From NCBI RefSeq assembly GCF_023238445.1, contig NZ_CP096658.1:186001-250000 (forward strand): a DNA stretch of 64,000 nucleotides, read 5' to 3'. The position numbers were made by a program, and so were the translations under genes. The DNA comes from Halorussus gelatinilyticus. GTDB lineage: Archaea; Halobacteriota; Halobacteria; Halobacteriales; Haladaptataceae. Below are positions 1 to 8,090 of the stretch, piece after piece (the stretch's first letter is position 1; the number at the start of each line of letters is the position of its first letter). The notes under the pieces were generated by a model, which saw only the letters and a list, made by a program, of their open reading frames with translations, was not told where the DNA came from and ran no database searches.

Positions 1-481
<481 letters not shown>

Positions 482-589
482 TCTTGGCGGCAAATATTCG
501 GGTGGGATACCTCATTCTGTCGGTTCCTTCCGGCAAGAGCGGGCGGCTCGTCCACGCTGGCGAGCGGTTGGGTTGACGAGTCTCGGCCC

Positions 590-1249
590 TCACTCGCCGA
601 CGATTCGTCGCATCACACTCGCCTCGGCCTTCCGCAGGAGGTTCGAGGCGGTGCTCTCCGCGCAGTCGAGTTCGTCGGCCACGTCGGCCAGCGACGCCTC
701 ACGGGGGACTTCGTAGTAGCCGAGCCGCGCCGCCACGGACGCCGCCTCGAACTGCCGGTCGGTCAGGCCGCCCGCGACGGTGCCGTGCCTGCGGTCGTAG
801 TCGCCGACCTCCTCGACGTCCGCGGCGATACGCTCGGGCAACTCGTCGAGCAGGCTCCGCAGGTCCTCTGGCGCACCGATGAGCGTGAACCGCATGTGGC
901 CCTCGCCGGTGTACTCGATGGGCGGCACGACGAGCAACTGCCGCCGGGCGAACACCGACCGGAAGTCGGTGTCGGTCTCGCGGGTCTCCTGATGGACGTA
1001 GGCGTAGAACGAGCGCGAGTCGATGGGGACCAGCGTGTACTCGGGAATCGAGTCCACCTCAGCGATGGCCGTCCGGTAGGGGTCGAGGTCGCCCTCGACG
1101 TAGAACAGCAGGTACTCGACGCTCGCCTCGCGGAGGATGTTCCACGCCAGCAACTCCTCGCGGGCCACCGCCGGGGAGTCGGCGATGAAGTTCTGCATCG
1201 GGTGGCGCGTCTCCCGCGGTTGCCGGAGAGTGAGCGTGAGGTACTTCAC
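590..1249 (-). CDS. HTH_10 (bacterio-opsin activator-type) transcriptional regulator
   Basis: 219 residues from a GTG start that gives the usual haloarchaeal opening 'KYLTLTLRQPRETRHPM'. The N-terminal 150 residues form the ligand/sensor-like domain seen in Bat-type regulators. The C-terminus (about residues 155-210, 'LTDRQFEAASVAARLGYYE' then 'SLADVADELDCAESTASNLL') is a clear HTH_10 DNA-binding domain. It is divergent from the P450 gene with 81 bp between starts, so control of that gene is a reasonable inference. A much longer ORF in the same frame covers the whole P450 antisense; it is a high-GC artefact and this internal start is preferred. Confidence 0.85.
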   Translation of the reverse strand: MKYLTLTLRQPRETRHPMQNFIADSPAVAREELLAWNILREASVEYLLFYVEGDLDPYRTAIAEVDSIPEYTLVPIDSRSFYAYVHQETRETDTDFRSVFARRQLLVVPPIEYTGEGHMRFTLIGAPEDLRSLLDELPERIAADVEEVGDYDRRHGTVAGGLTDRQFEAASVAARLGYYEVPREASLADVADELDCAESTASNLLRKAEASVMRRIVGE

Positions 1250-1330
1250 GGACGAACTTCCCCCGGCGCATAAAAAAGAGCTAGTGACTTCGACGGAATT
1301 CCTATCGACGGCCCGGCCCAACCATCTGGT

Positions 1331-2722
1331 ATGACCCACTCGGATTCGTCGGAGACGGACGCGTCCGCGGCGGAGTCCATCGCGGACGCGACCGCCCGCG
1401 ACCCCGACGGGAACCCCACCCTCCGCGACCCGCCGAAACTCGACGCGCCGCCGCTGGTCGGCAACACCCTCCAGTTCGCCCGCGACCCGTTCGGGTTCTA
1501 CGACCGCCTCGCCGCGCGCGACGAGGCGGTCCGGTACGAGGTCGCCAGACAGGAGTTCTGCACGGTCTTCGAACCGGCGTACGTCCAGCGGATTCTGGTC
1601 GAGGACGACGAGAAGTTCGTGAAGGCCGAGATGTTCCAAGAGGCCGCGGCGGGATTCGCCGAGCAGGGCCTGCTCCTGACCGAGGGCGAGGTCTGGCGCG
1701 ACCAGCGCGTCCGCATCCAACCCGCGTTCACGCCCGAGAAGATTCGGAGCTACACCGACGCGATGGTCCGGTACGCCGAGCAGTCGGGCGACCGACTCGC
1801 CGACGGCGAGGTGGTGAACGTCGAGGACGCGATGTCGGAGTTGACGCTCAAGATTCTGGCCAAGTCGCTGTTCGACGTGGACGTGGCGGGCCGCCGCGAG
1901 GTGGTCCGGGAGGCCGCCGCCGCGCTGAACGCTCGGGGCGACGCCGGCGGCGCGTCGGCGTTCCTCCCCGACTGGGTGCCGACGCCGAAGAACCGCCGGT
2001 TCGAGCGCGCGATGGCCGACTTCGAGGCGATGGTGGACGACCTCATCGCGGAGCGCAGAGCCGGCGGCGCGGACGGCGACGACTCGCCCGACGACCTGCT
2101 CTCCATCCTGTTGACCGCCGAGGGACCGGACGGGACGACGATGGACGACGCGGTGGTCCGCGACCAGATGGTGACGTTCCTGTTCGCGGGCCACGAGACC
2201 ACCGCGCTCGCGCTGACCTACGCGTGGCACCTGCTCGGACGCAACCCCGACGCGCTCGAACGACTGCGCGCGGAACTCGACGCCGAGTTGGGCGACCGGC
2301 GCGCGACGATGGCCGACCTGCCCGCGCTCGACTACACCGAGCGGGTCGTCGAGGAGGCCCTGCGCCTCTTCCCGCCGGCGTACGTCCTCTTCCGGGAACC
2401 GACTGAGGACGTGCAGTTGGGTCCCTACCGTGTCCGGGAGGGAACCGCGATGACGATTCCTATCTTCGAGATTCACCGCGACGAGCGGTTCTACGACGCG
2501 CCCGACGAGTTCCGACCCGAGCGCTGGACCGAGGCGTTCGAGGCCGACCTGCCGGAGTACGCCTACCTCCCGTTCGGCGGCGGCCCGCGCCACTGCATCG
2601 GGATGCGCTTCGCCATGACCGAACTCCAACTCGTGCTGGCGACGCTGGTCCGCGAGGTCGTCTTCGACCCGACCTACGACGGCGACCCCGGACCTCTCGA
2701 TGGCGGCGACGATGCGCCCTGA
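1331..2722 (+). CDS. Cytochrome P450
   Basis: 463 residues, normal P450 length. Seen: the I-helix oxygen-activation motif FAGHETTALAL near residue 285, the K-helix ExxR in 'EEALRLFPP' near residue 341, and the haem-binding loop 'FGGGPRHCIGMRFA' with the axial Cys near residue 421. No N-terminal membrane anchor: the start is a short acidic Ser/Asp-rich stretch, so it is a soluble class I type enzyme needing a ferredoxin partner, which is not encoded nearby. The substrate is unknown. It stands divergent to an HTH_10 regulator. Confidence 0.95.
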   Translation: MTHSDSSETDASAAESIADATARDPDGNPTLRDPPKLDAPPLVGNTLQFARDPFGFYDRLAARDEAVRYEVARQEFCTVFEPAYVQRILVEDDEKFVKAEMFQEAAAGFAEQGLLLTEGEVWRDQRVRIQPAFTPEKIRSYTDAMVRYAEQSGDRLADGEVVNVEDAMSELTLKILAKSLFDVDVAGRREVVREAAAALNARGDAGGASAFLPDWVPTPKNRRFERAMADFEAMVDDLIAERRAGGADGDDSPDDLLSILLTAEGPDGTTMDDAVVRDQMVTFLFAGHETTALALTYAWHLLGRNPDALERLRAELDAELGDRRATMADLPALDYTERVVEEALRLFPPAYVLFREPTEDVQLGPYRVREGTAMTIPIFEIHRDERFYDAPDEFRPERWTEAFEADLPEYAYLPFGGGPRHCIGMRFAMTELQLVLATLVREVVFDPTYDGDPGPLDGGDDAP

Positions 2723-3053
2723 CCAGCCGATGACGATGCGCGTCCGGAGACGAGATTGACCCGCGGTAACACGCCTCGCCAAGGTTTACGTTCCGCCCCG
2801 CTGACGCTTCGACCGTGACGCGACCGACTCCACCCCGAACTGGCCCGAATCACGGACCGGCGACCGGTCTCGCCGGGTGGAGTCCCGACCCCCGCTGACG
2901 CGGCGTTGGGGTGAAACCCGGCGGTTTCGACTCCTCTCGACTCGATTTTCGACTATCAGCGACAGCAACTCACAGGATACGACCGATGCACGACCGCGTG
3001 ACACGAAGCCGACGAACCGCCACCGAATCGACCGCCGACGCGGGGGCCGAGCG
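2723..3053. other. Intergenic region, no convincing gene
   Basis: 331 bp between the P450 stop and the methyltransferase ATG. A TATA-like TTTACG lies near 2785 and an ORF on the plus strand runs into the methyltransferase from 2877, but this extension is Arg-rich and unlike the acidic proteome, so it is probably not translated. A 72-codon minus-strand ORF here is likewise basic and unconvincing. Confidence 0.5.
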
Positions 3054-3989
3054 ATGAGCGACGAGGAGGGCGAGCGCGACGCCGAGGACGCTACCGCCGC
3101 AGAGCGCGACCGCGACGCCGACTTGGACCCCGAACGCTACTACGACGAGTTCGGCGAGGGCGAGTGGGAGCGCCTCGACCGCGACCCCGTGACCCGGATG
3201 GAGTTCGAGAACACGACCGACTATCTGGCCGAATACCTGCCCGAGGCGGAGGCGCGCGCCGCCGAGGCGGCGCGCGACGACGCGGCAGACGCCGACCCCG
3301 TCCGCGTCCTCGACGCGGGCGGCGCGGCGGGCCGATACGCCTGCTGGCTCGCGGAACGCGGCTACGACGTGACGCTCGTGGACCTCTCGGCCGCGCAGGT
3401 CGAGTTGGCCCGCGAGAAGGCCGCCGAGCGGGGCGTCGCCGAGCGCGTCACCGCCGAACGGGGCGACGTGCGCGACCTCCGGTTCGCGGACGATGCCTTC
3501 GACGCGGTGTGCTGTCTCGGCGGTCCCCTGAGCCACGTCGTGGACGACGACGAGCGCGCGACCGCGATGGCCGAACTCCGGCGCGTCGCCGTCCCCGGAG
3601 CCCCTGTCTTCGTCTCGGTCATCGGCCGATTCGCCATGCTCCGTGACATCCTGAAGTTCACGCTCGACGACTCCCACGGCCTGCTCGCGCCCGTCGCCGC
3701 CGACGGCGACTACACCGCCGAGCGCGTCGCTCAACTCGCCGACGGCGAGGGCTGGGCCGAGTGCCACGGTTTCCGCGCCGACGAGTTCGAGCGCGAACTG
3801 GAGGCCGCCGGGTTCGTGGTCGAGAAACTGGTCGGTCTGGAGAACGTCGCCGCGCGGATGAAACGCGAGTTGGCCGACGCCGACGACGAGGCCGTCGAAT
3901 CCGTGCGCGAGGTGGTGCGGATGCTCCGCGAGGACCGGACCGCCGCGGACTGCTCGGAACACATGCTGGCGGTCTGTCGGGTCGAATAG
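3054..3989 (+). CDS. Class I SAM-dependent methyltransferase
   Basis: 311 residues. The SAM-binding motif I appears as VRVLDAGGAAGRYACWLAERG (about residues 83-103), followed by the acidic end of beta-2 'DVTLVDLS' and motif 'GDVRDLRFADDAFDAVCCLG', which matches the Methyltransf_11/25 fold. The first 35 residues are very acidic. The ATG at 3054 is chosen because upstream in-frame sequence is Arg-rich. No substrate can be proposed. A T-tract follows the stop and the next gene is convergent. Confidence 0.85.
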   Translation: MSDEEGERDAEDATAAERDRDADLDPERYYDEFGEGEWERLDRDPVTRMEFENTTDYLAEYLPEAEARAAEAARDDAADADPVRVLDAGGAAGRYACWLAERGYDVTLVDLSAAQVELAREKAAERGVAERVTAERGDVRDLRFADDAFDAVCCLGGPLSHVVDDDERATAMAELRRVAVPGAPVFVSVIGRFAMLRDILKFTLDDSHGLLAPVAADGDYTAERVAQLADGEGWAECHGFRADEFERELEAAGFVVEKLVGLENVAARMKRELADADDEAVESVREVVRMLREDRTAADCSEHMLAVCRVE

Positions 3990-3995
3990 TCTCTC

Positions 3996-4002
3996 GTTTT
4001 TC
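3996..4002 (+). terminator. T-tract terminator after methyltransferase
   Basis: A run of T residues starts 6 nt after the methyltransferase stop. Archaeal transcription commonly ends at such U-rich tracts. Confidence 0.45.
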
Positions 4003-4139
4003 GCTCGTCGGTGGCTTTCGTTTCGAGGGTTTCCGTCTCCTCGGTGTGGGATAGTCGGAACACGACGAGAACAGCGACACAGGAAGTCGGAAAGAACGTT
4101 TAGAAAGCCCCCACCCGACGGTGGTCTGTCGCACCGAGT

Positions 4140-4161
4140 GCCCGCGGCTGGAGTCGCGGGC
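4140..4161. repeat. Strong hairpin between convergent genes
   Basis: Inverted repeat with arms GCCCGCGGCT and AGTCGCGGGC (one G-T pair) and a 2-nt loop, followed by an A+T-rich tract (4168-4225). It sits between two convergent genes, so a bidirectional terminator is the simplest reading. A 'gctggagtc'-type loop also resembles terminal hairpins of IS200/IS605-like elements in haloarchaea, but no transposase is present. Confidence 0.5.
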
Positions 4162-4244
4162 GCGTTGATAGGAAAATATGAATGTTTACAAAGAAAACGA
4201 AAATCTGCCTTAGAAACAGATAGAGATGTCTCGCCGGCGCGCGC

Positions 4245-5438
4245 TCAGTTCGTGGATACGATGTCGATGACGTCCCGACTGTCGAGTTGCGTATTCGCGC
4301 CGACCTGCCGGTTGCTCCGGCAGTCGATGCCGTGGAGGAATCCCTCGCCGAGGTCCGAGTGGATGTGGTGGGCGAAGTCCTCGGCGGTCGCGCCCTCCGG
4401 CAGGAGGAAGCAGTCGGGTAGGACCTCCCCGTTCTCGTTGCCCAGTCCGTTCGCGCCGCCGGGGAAGACCGGCACGAGGCCCAGTTCGTCGAACAGCGCC
4501 CCTTCGAGCGCGCGCTGGACGCCGGTGCCGTCGAACTCCGTGACGAACTCCTCGATGGCTTCCAGCCCTTCGCGCTGGTCGCCCGACACGTCGCCGACGA
4601 TTTCGAAGTCGCCGTCGCCGGGGCGGTACTCGACCGCGCCCTGTTCGTCGGCCTGCTTCAGGGCTTTCTCGGCGTGCGCGGAGACCGGCACGACCGTCAG
4701 ATGCTCGTAGGCGGGGTCGCTGGTAATCTCCTCGAAGTTCGCTCGGGCCTCGGGCGTGTCCATCTTGTTCGCGGCGACGACCATCGGCTTGGTCGTCTTG
4801 CGAATCTCGCGGGCCAGTTCCTCGCGGTCGGTCTCGTCCCACTCGGCGGGGTCCAGCGACAGGCCGAGCGAGAGGATTTCCCGCTTTATCTCGTCTTTGT
4901 TCGTCCGGAACGCGCTCATCTGCTCGGCCAACTCGACCTCGATGTCGTCCTCGTTACCGTCGTAGCCGCTCTCGTAGCGGTCGATGCCCTTCTCCAGCAC
5001 TTCGAGGTACCACATGTCGAGTTCGTTTTCGAGGAAGTCGATGTCCTCGCGGGGGTCGTGGCCCTCCGTCGGTTCGCCCTCGATGTCCGTCTTCCCGGAG
5101 AAGTCCACGACGTGGACCAGCACGTCGGCCTCGTTCAGGTCGGTCAGGAACTGGTTACCCAGTCCCGCACCCTCGTGGGCACCGGGAATCAGGCCCGCGA
5201 CGTCCACTAGTTTCGTCGGGACGAACCGGGTCCCGTCGTCGCAGTAGCCGACGTTCGGCGTACACTCCTCGTCGAACTCCGGCGCGGCGCACTCGACGCG
5301 GACGTACGCCTCGCCCACCGCGGGGTCGATGGTCGTGAAGGGGTAGGCCCCTTCCGGCACGTCGTTCATCGTCGCGGCGTTGAAGAACGTGGACTTGCCG
5401 ACCGAGGGCTTGCCCACGAGACCGATTTTGTAACTCAT
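4245..5438 (-). CDS. Obg-family GTPase, archaeal YchF/OLA1-like, with TGS domain
   Basis: 397 residues. G1 is GKPSVGKS at residues 8-15, G3 lies in 'LVDVAGLIPGAHEGAGLG', and G4 is NKMD in 'VVAANKMD'. Bacterial YchF and OLA1 carry a changed G4 and prefer ATP; the canonical NKxD here argues for GTP. The last 80 residues form a TGS domain ending in 'GANTQLDSRDVIDIV'. The family binds ribosomes and is linked to translation and stress. A reversed TATA box lies 27 bp ahead of the ATG, so the mRNA is probably leaderless. Confidence 0.92.
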   Translation of the reverse strand: MSYKIGLVGKPSVGKSTFFNAATMNDVPEGAYPFTTIDPAVGEAYVRVECAAPEFDEECTPNVGYCDDGTRFVPTKLVDVAGLIPGAHEGAGLGNQFLTDLNEADVLVHVVDFSGKTDIEGEPTEGHDPREDIDFLENELDMWYLEVLEKGIDRYESGYDGNEDDIEVELAEQMSAFRTNKDEIKREILSLGLSLDPAEWDETDREELAREIRKTTKPMVVAANKMDTPEARANFEEITSDPAYEHLTVVPVSAHAEKALKQADEQGAVEYRPGDGDFEIVGDVSGDQREGLEAIEEFVTEFDGTGVQRALEGALFDELGLVPVFPGGANGLGNENGEVLPDCFLLPEGATAEDFAHHIHSDLGEGFLHGIDCRSNRQVGANTQLDSRDVIDIVSTN

Positions 5439-5460
5439 TGAGTCGGTGTGGCGGTTCTGC

Positions 5461-5470
5461 GGATATAAGG
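5461..5470 (-). promoter_or_regulatory. TATA box for YchF-like gene
   Basis: Read on the minus strand this is CCTTATATCC, centred about 27 bp upstream of the ATG at 5438, the expected place for a leaderless archaeal promoter. Confidence 0.6.
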
Positions 5471-5647
5471 CCTGCTAATGGCGGTATCGACCGCTACGGA
5501 TTCTCACGGTACCCCGTGGCACGCGCACGTCCGGCCCCGTCCGTCTCGGTTCGAATCCGGTTCTCACGTCCGACCGGTTTTTTGTCGGCGGGCGTCGTAT
5601 CGCTGTGCGATGATTCTGCAACCGCCACCGACGCCGGAGCGGAGTCG

Positions 5648-6979
5648 ATGGACCTGAGCGGTCGCGTCGCCGAAACCGTCGAGTCGTCAGCGGGACACGC
5701 CTCGTTTCTCGGTCAGTGGGCGCTCTACCGCGCAATCGAGGATTTGGACCCGCCGCGCGACGAGACGCTCTGGGTCTTCGGCGCGCAGGGCGGCGCGGCG
5801 TTCGCGGACAACGCCAAGTACCTCTTCCTCCACGTCGCGGCCGAACGCCCCGATATTCGACCGGTCTGGCTCTCGAAGGACCCCGAAGTCGTCCGCGAAC
5901 TCCAGCGAGCGGGCTTCGAGGCGTACCGCTGTTACTCGCCGCGGGGGCTCCTGCTGACGCTCCGGGCGGGCGTCGTCTTCCTGACGCAGGGCCACCGAGA
6001 CCTCGCCATGCCAGCGACGGCGGGCGCGTTCGCCGTCCTGCTCTGGCACGGGGTGCCGCTCAAGCGCATCTCGTGGGACGCCGGGTTCCGCGAGTTACCG
6101 AAACCGCTCCGGCGCGCCCACGCCGACATGGCCGACGAGTTCGACCTGCTGACGGTGCCCGGCGAGGGCGTCGCCGACCAGTTCGCCTCTGGCCTCCGCA
6201 TCGACCGCGAGCGAATGGCGCTGACGGGCTACCCCCGAAACGACGCGCTCTTCGGCGCGATTCCCGGCGAGACGGTCGGGATGGACGGCGCGGCGCTCGA
6301 CCGAATACGGGACCTCGCCGACGGGCAAAAGCTGGTCTTCTATCTGCCGACGTTCCGGGAGTGGACCGACGAGTCGGTCGCCGACCGCCTCGACCTCCCG
6401 GCGCTCGATTCGTTTCTCGCCGAGCGCGACGCGACGCTCGTCGCGAAGACCCACCCGCGCGACAGCCTCGACCTGCCCGACGGTCTCTCGCACGTCGTCG
6501 CCCTCCCGGAAGCGACCGACGTCTACCCCTTCCTCCGGTACGCCGACGCGCTCGTCACCGACTACTCGTCGGTCTACTTCGACTACCTCCTGCTCGACCG
6601 GCCGGTGGTCTTCTACGCCTACGACCGCGACGAGTACCGCGCCCGCCGGGGGTTCTACTTCGACTACGAGTCGGTCGCGCCCGGCCCGGTCGCCGACTCG
6701 TTCGAGGACTTGCTCGCGGGTCTCGACGGTGCGCTCGACCCGACCGCGGACTCGTACGCGAACGCTCGCGCGGCGGTCCGCGCGCAACTCCTCGGGGGCG
6801 ACCCGGCCGTTCCGGAATCGACGGACGCGAGCGGGGTCGGCGAGTCGCGGGTCGTCGCCGACTGCGCGCCCGCCGCTCCGCGCTCGGCCGCGGTCGTCTC
6901 CGCCGTCCGTCGGCGACTCGCCGCGTCAGCGACGGACGAAGAAAAACCGCGGGAGAGCGCCCGGATACGTAATCTATAG
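5648..6979 (+). CDS. CDP-glycerol glycerophosphotransferase family protein (TagF-like)
   Basis: 443 residues from the ATG at 5648. The TagF/TagB catalytic domain is nearly complete: WHGVPLKRISWD (HG-P-K motif), GYPRNDALF, 'VFYLPTFREW', 'KTHP', 'DVYPFLRYADALVTDYSS' and RGFYFDYES. In teichoic acid synthesis this family transfers glycerol- or ribitol-phosphate from CDP-alcohols to a growing polymer on the inner face of the membrane. No membrane segment is visible, as in TagF. The C-terminal 75 residues are low complexity. The neighbours (glycerophosphodiesterase, LicC-like cytidylyltransferase) fit a polyol-phosphate pathway. Longer upstream starts in frame are possible but the extension is Arg-rich. 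Confidence 0.87.
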   Translation: MDLSGRVAETVESSAGHASFLGQWALYRAIEDLDPPRDETLWVFGAQGGAAFADNAKYLFLHVAAERPDIRPVWLSKDPEVVRELQRAGFEAYRCYSPRGLLLTLRAGVVFLTQGHRDLAMPATAGAFAVLLWHGVPLKRISWDAGFRELPKPLRRAHADMADEFDLLTVPGEGVADQFASGLRIDRERMALTGYPRNDALFGAIPGETVGMDGAALDRIRDLADGQKLVFYLPTFREWTDESVADRLDLPALDSFLAERDATLVAKTHPRDSLDLPDGLSHVVALPEATDVYPFLRYADALVTDYSSVYFDYLLLDRPVVFYAYDRDEYRARRGFYFDYESVAPGPVADSFEDLLAGLDGALDPTADSYANARAAVRAQLLGGDPAVPESTDASGVGESRVVADCAPAAPRSAAVVSAVRRRLAASATDEEKPRESARIRNL

Positions 6980-7011
6980 CGGACTCTATCGATTCGGTTG
7001 CGGTCGCCAGC

Positions 7012-7021
7012 AATATTTATA
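7012..7021 (+). promoter_or_regulatory. TATA box upstream of glycerophosphodiesterase gene
   Basis: AATATTTATA, the most A+T-rich stretch of this intergenic region. It implies a start near 7040 and a leader of about 75 nt, longer than at most genes in this window. Confidence 0.5.
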
Positions 7022-7113
7022 CCCGATGAGAAAGCTTCAAGTTCGCCTCGGCGAAACCCCCGGCTAAGGGTGGCAGTAACGCCTCCGCGGACAACGAGGC
7101 GCTCGAACTCAAT

Positions 7114-7998
7114 ATGGTACAAACGAGCGGAACGACAGGGCAGGACGCGCCGAATCGGGCCGACGTATCGCTCATCGCCCACCGCGGGTTCGCGGGGGTC
7201 TACCCCGAGAACACGGTCGCCGCGGTCGAACAGGCGGCGTCGGGCGTCGCCGTGGGCGCGAGTCCGGAGATGGTCGAAATCGACGTGATGCCGACCGCGG
7301 ACGGCGAAATCGTCACGTTCCACGACTCGGACCTCGGCCGGGTGACGGACGCACCGGCCGACCTCGCCGACCGGAAAGTCTGGGAGACGCCGTACGAGAC
7401 GCTCGCCGAGTTAGACGTCCTCGGGACCGGCGAGCGGGTCCCCACGCTCGAGGAGATTCTCGACGCCCTCCCCGCCGACGTGGGCGTCAACGTCGAGTTC
7501 AAGAATCCGGGGTCGGCCGACGTGCGCCCCCGCGAGAACCTCCCGCCGGAGGCCCGCGACGAACAGCGCGAACTCTGGCAGGAGTTCGCCGAGGACGTTC
7601 TCGACGCGCTCTCGGCGACCGACCACGAGGTGCTGGTCTCGTCGTTCGCGGAGGGCGCGCTCGCGGCGGTCCGCGAGGCCGACCCGTCGGTCCCCGTCGC
7701 GGCGGTGTTCGCCGACTCCATCGCCGACGGGATGGAGATCGCCCGCCGGTACGACTGCGAGGCGGTCCATCCGCCGTGGAACGCCATCGCCGACACCACG
7801 CTGTTCAACGCCGAGTACGGGACGCTCGGACCGTTCGAGGACATCGACGTCGTGGAACTCGCCCACGAGGAGGGCCGCGAGGTCAACGCGTGGACCGTCG
7901 AACGCTGGTACGAGGCCGACCGACTCCGACGGGCGGGCGTGGACGGCGTCATCGCCGACTACCCCGGCGTCCTCCAGTTCGGCGGCGCGGCCGACTGA
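7114..7998 (+). CDS. Glycerophosphodiester phosphodiesterase (GDPD family)
   Basis: 294 residues with the GDPD signature: 'LIAHRGFAGVYPENT' (catalytic His-Arg at residues 23-24), 'EIDVMPTADGEIVTFHD' (metal ligands and second catalytic His), 'NVEFKNPG' and a C-terminal 'VNAWTVE'. The family hydrolyses glycerophosphodiesters to glycerol phosphate and an alcohol. No signal peptide is seen, so action is cytoplasmic. It lies between the TagF-like gene and the cytidylyltransferase-phosphatase fusion, all in the same direction, suggesting recycling or trimming of glycerophosphate-type products. Confidence 0.9.
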   Translation: MVQTSGTTGQDAPNRADVSLIAHRGFAGVYPENTVAAVEQAASGVAVGASPEMVEIDVMPTADGEIVTFHDSDLGRVTDAPADLADRKVWETPYETLAELDVLGTGERVPTLEEILDALPADVGVNVEFKNPGSADVRPRENLPPEARDEQRELWQEFAEDVLDALSATDHEVLVSSFAEGALAAVREADPSVPVAAVFADSIADGMEIARRYDCEAVHPPWNAIADTTLFNAEYGTLGPFEDIDVVELAHEEGREVNAWTVERWYEADRLRRAGVDGVIADYPGVLQFGGAAD

Positions 7999-8090
7999 CG
8001 CCGCCCGCGCCGAACTACCTGACACCGCACCGAGACGCGGCCGGCAAGGTTAAGAACGTCTGCGTTGGCTACTGGTCCGGTGAATTATCT

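Noticed and set aside
1250-2782. N-terminal extension of the HTH regulator to 730 residues
   Set aside because: The extension is entirely antisense to the P450 gene and lacks any motif; the internal GTG gives the usual length and N-terminus.
7026-7067. 13-codon ORF just after the TATA box upstream of the glycerophosphodiesterase gene, as leader peptide
   Set aside because: The TATA box ends only 5 bp before its ATG, so the expected transcript starts downstream of that ATG.
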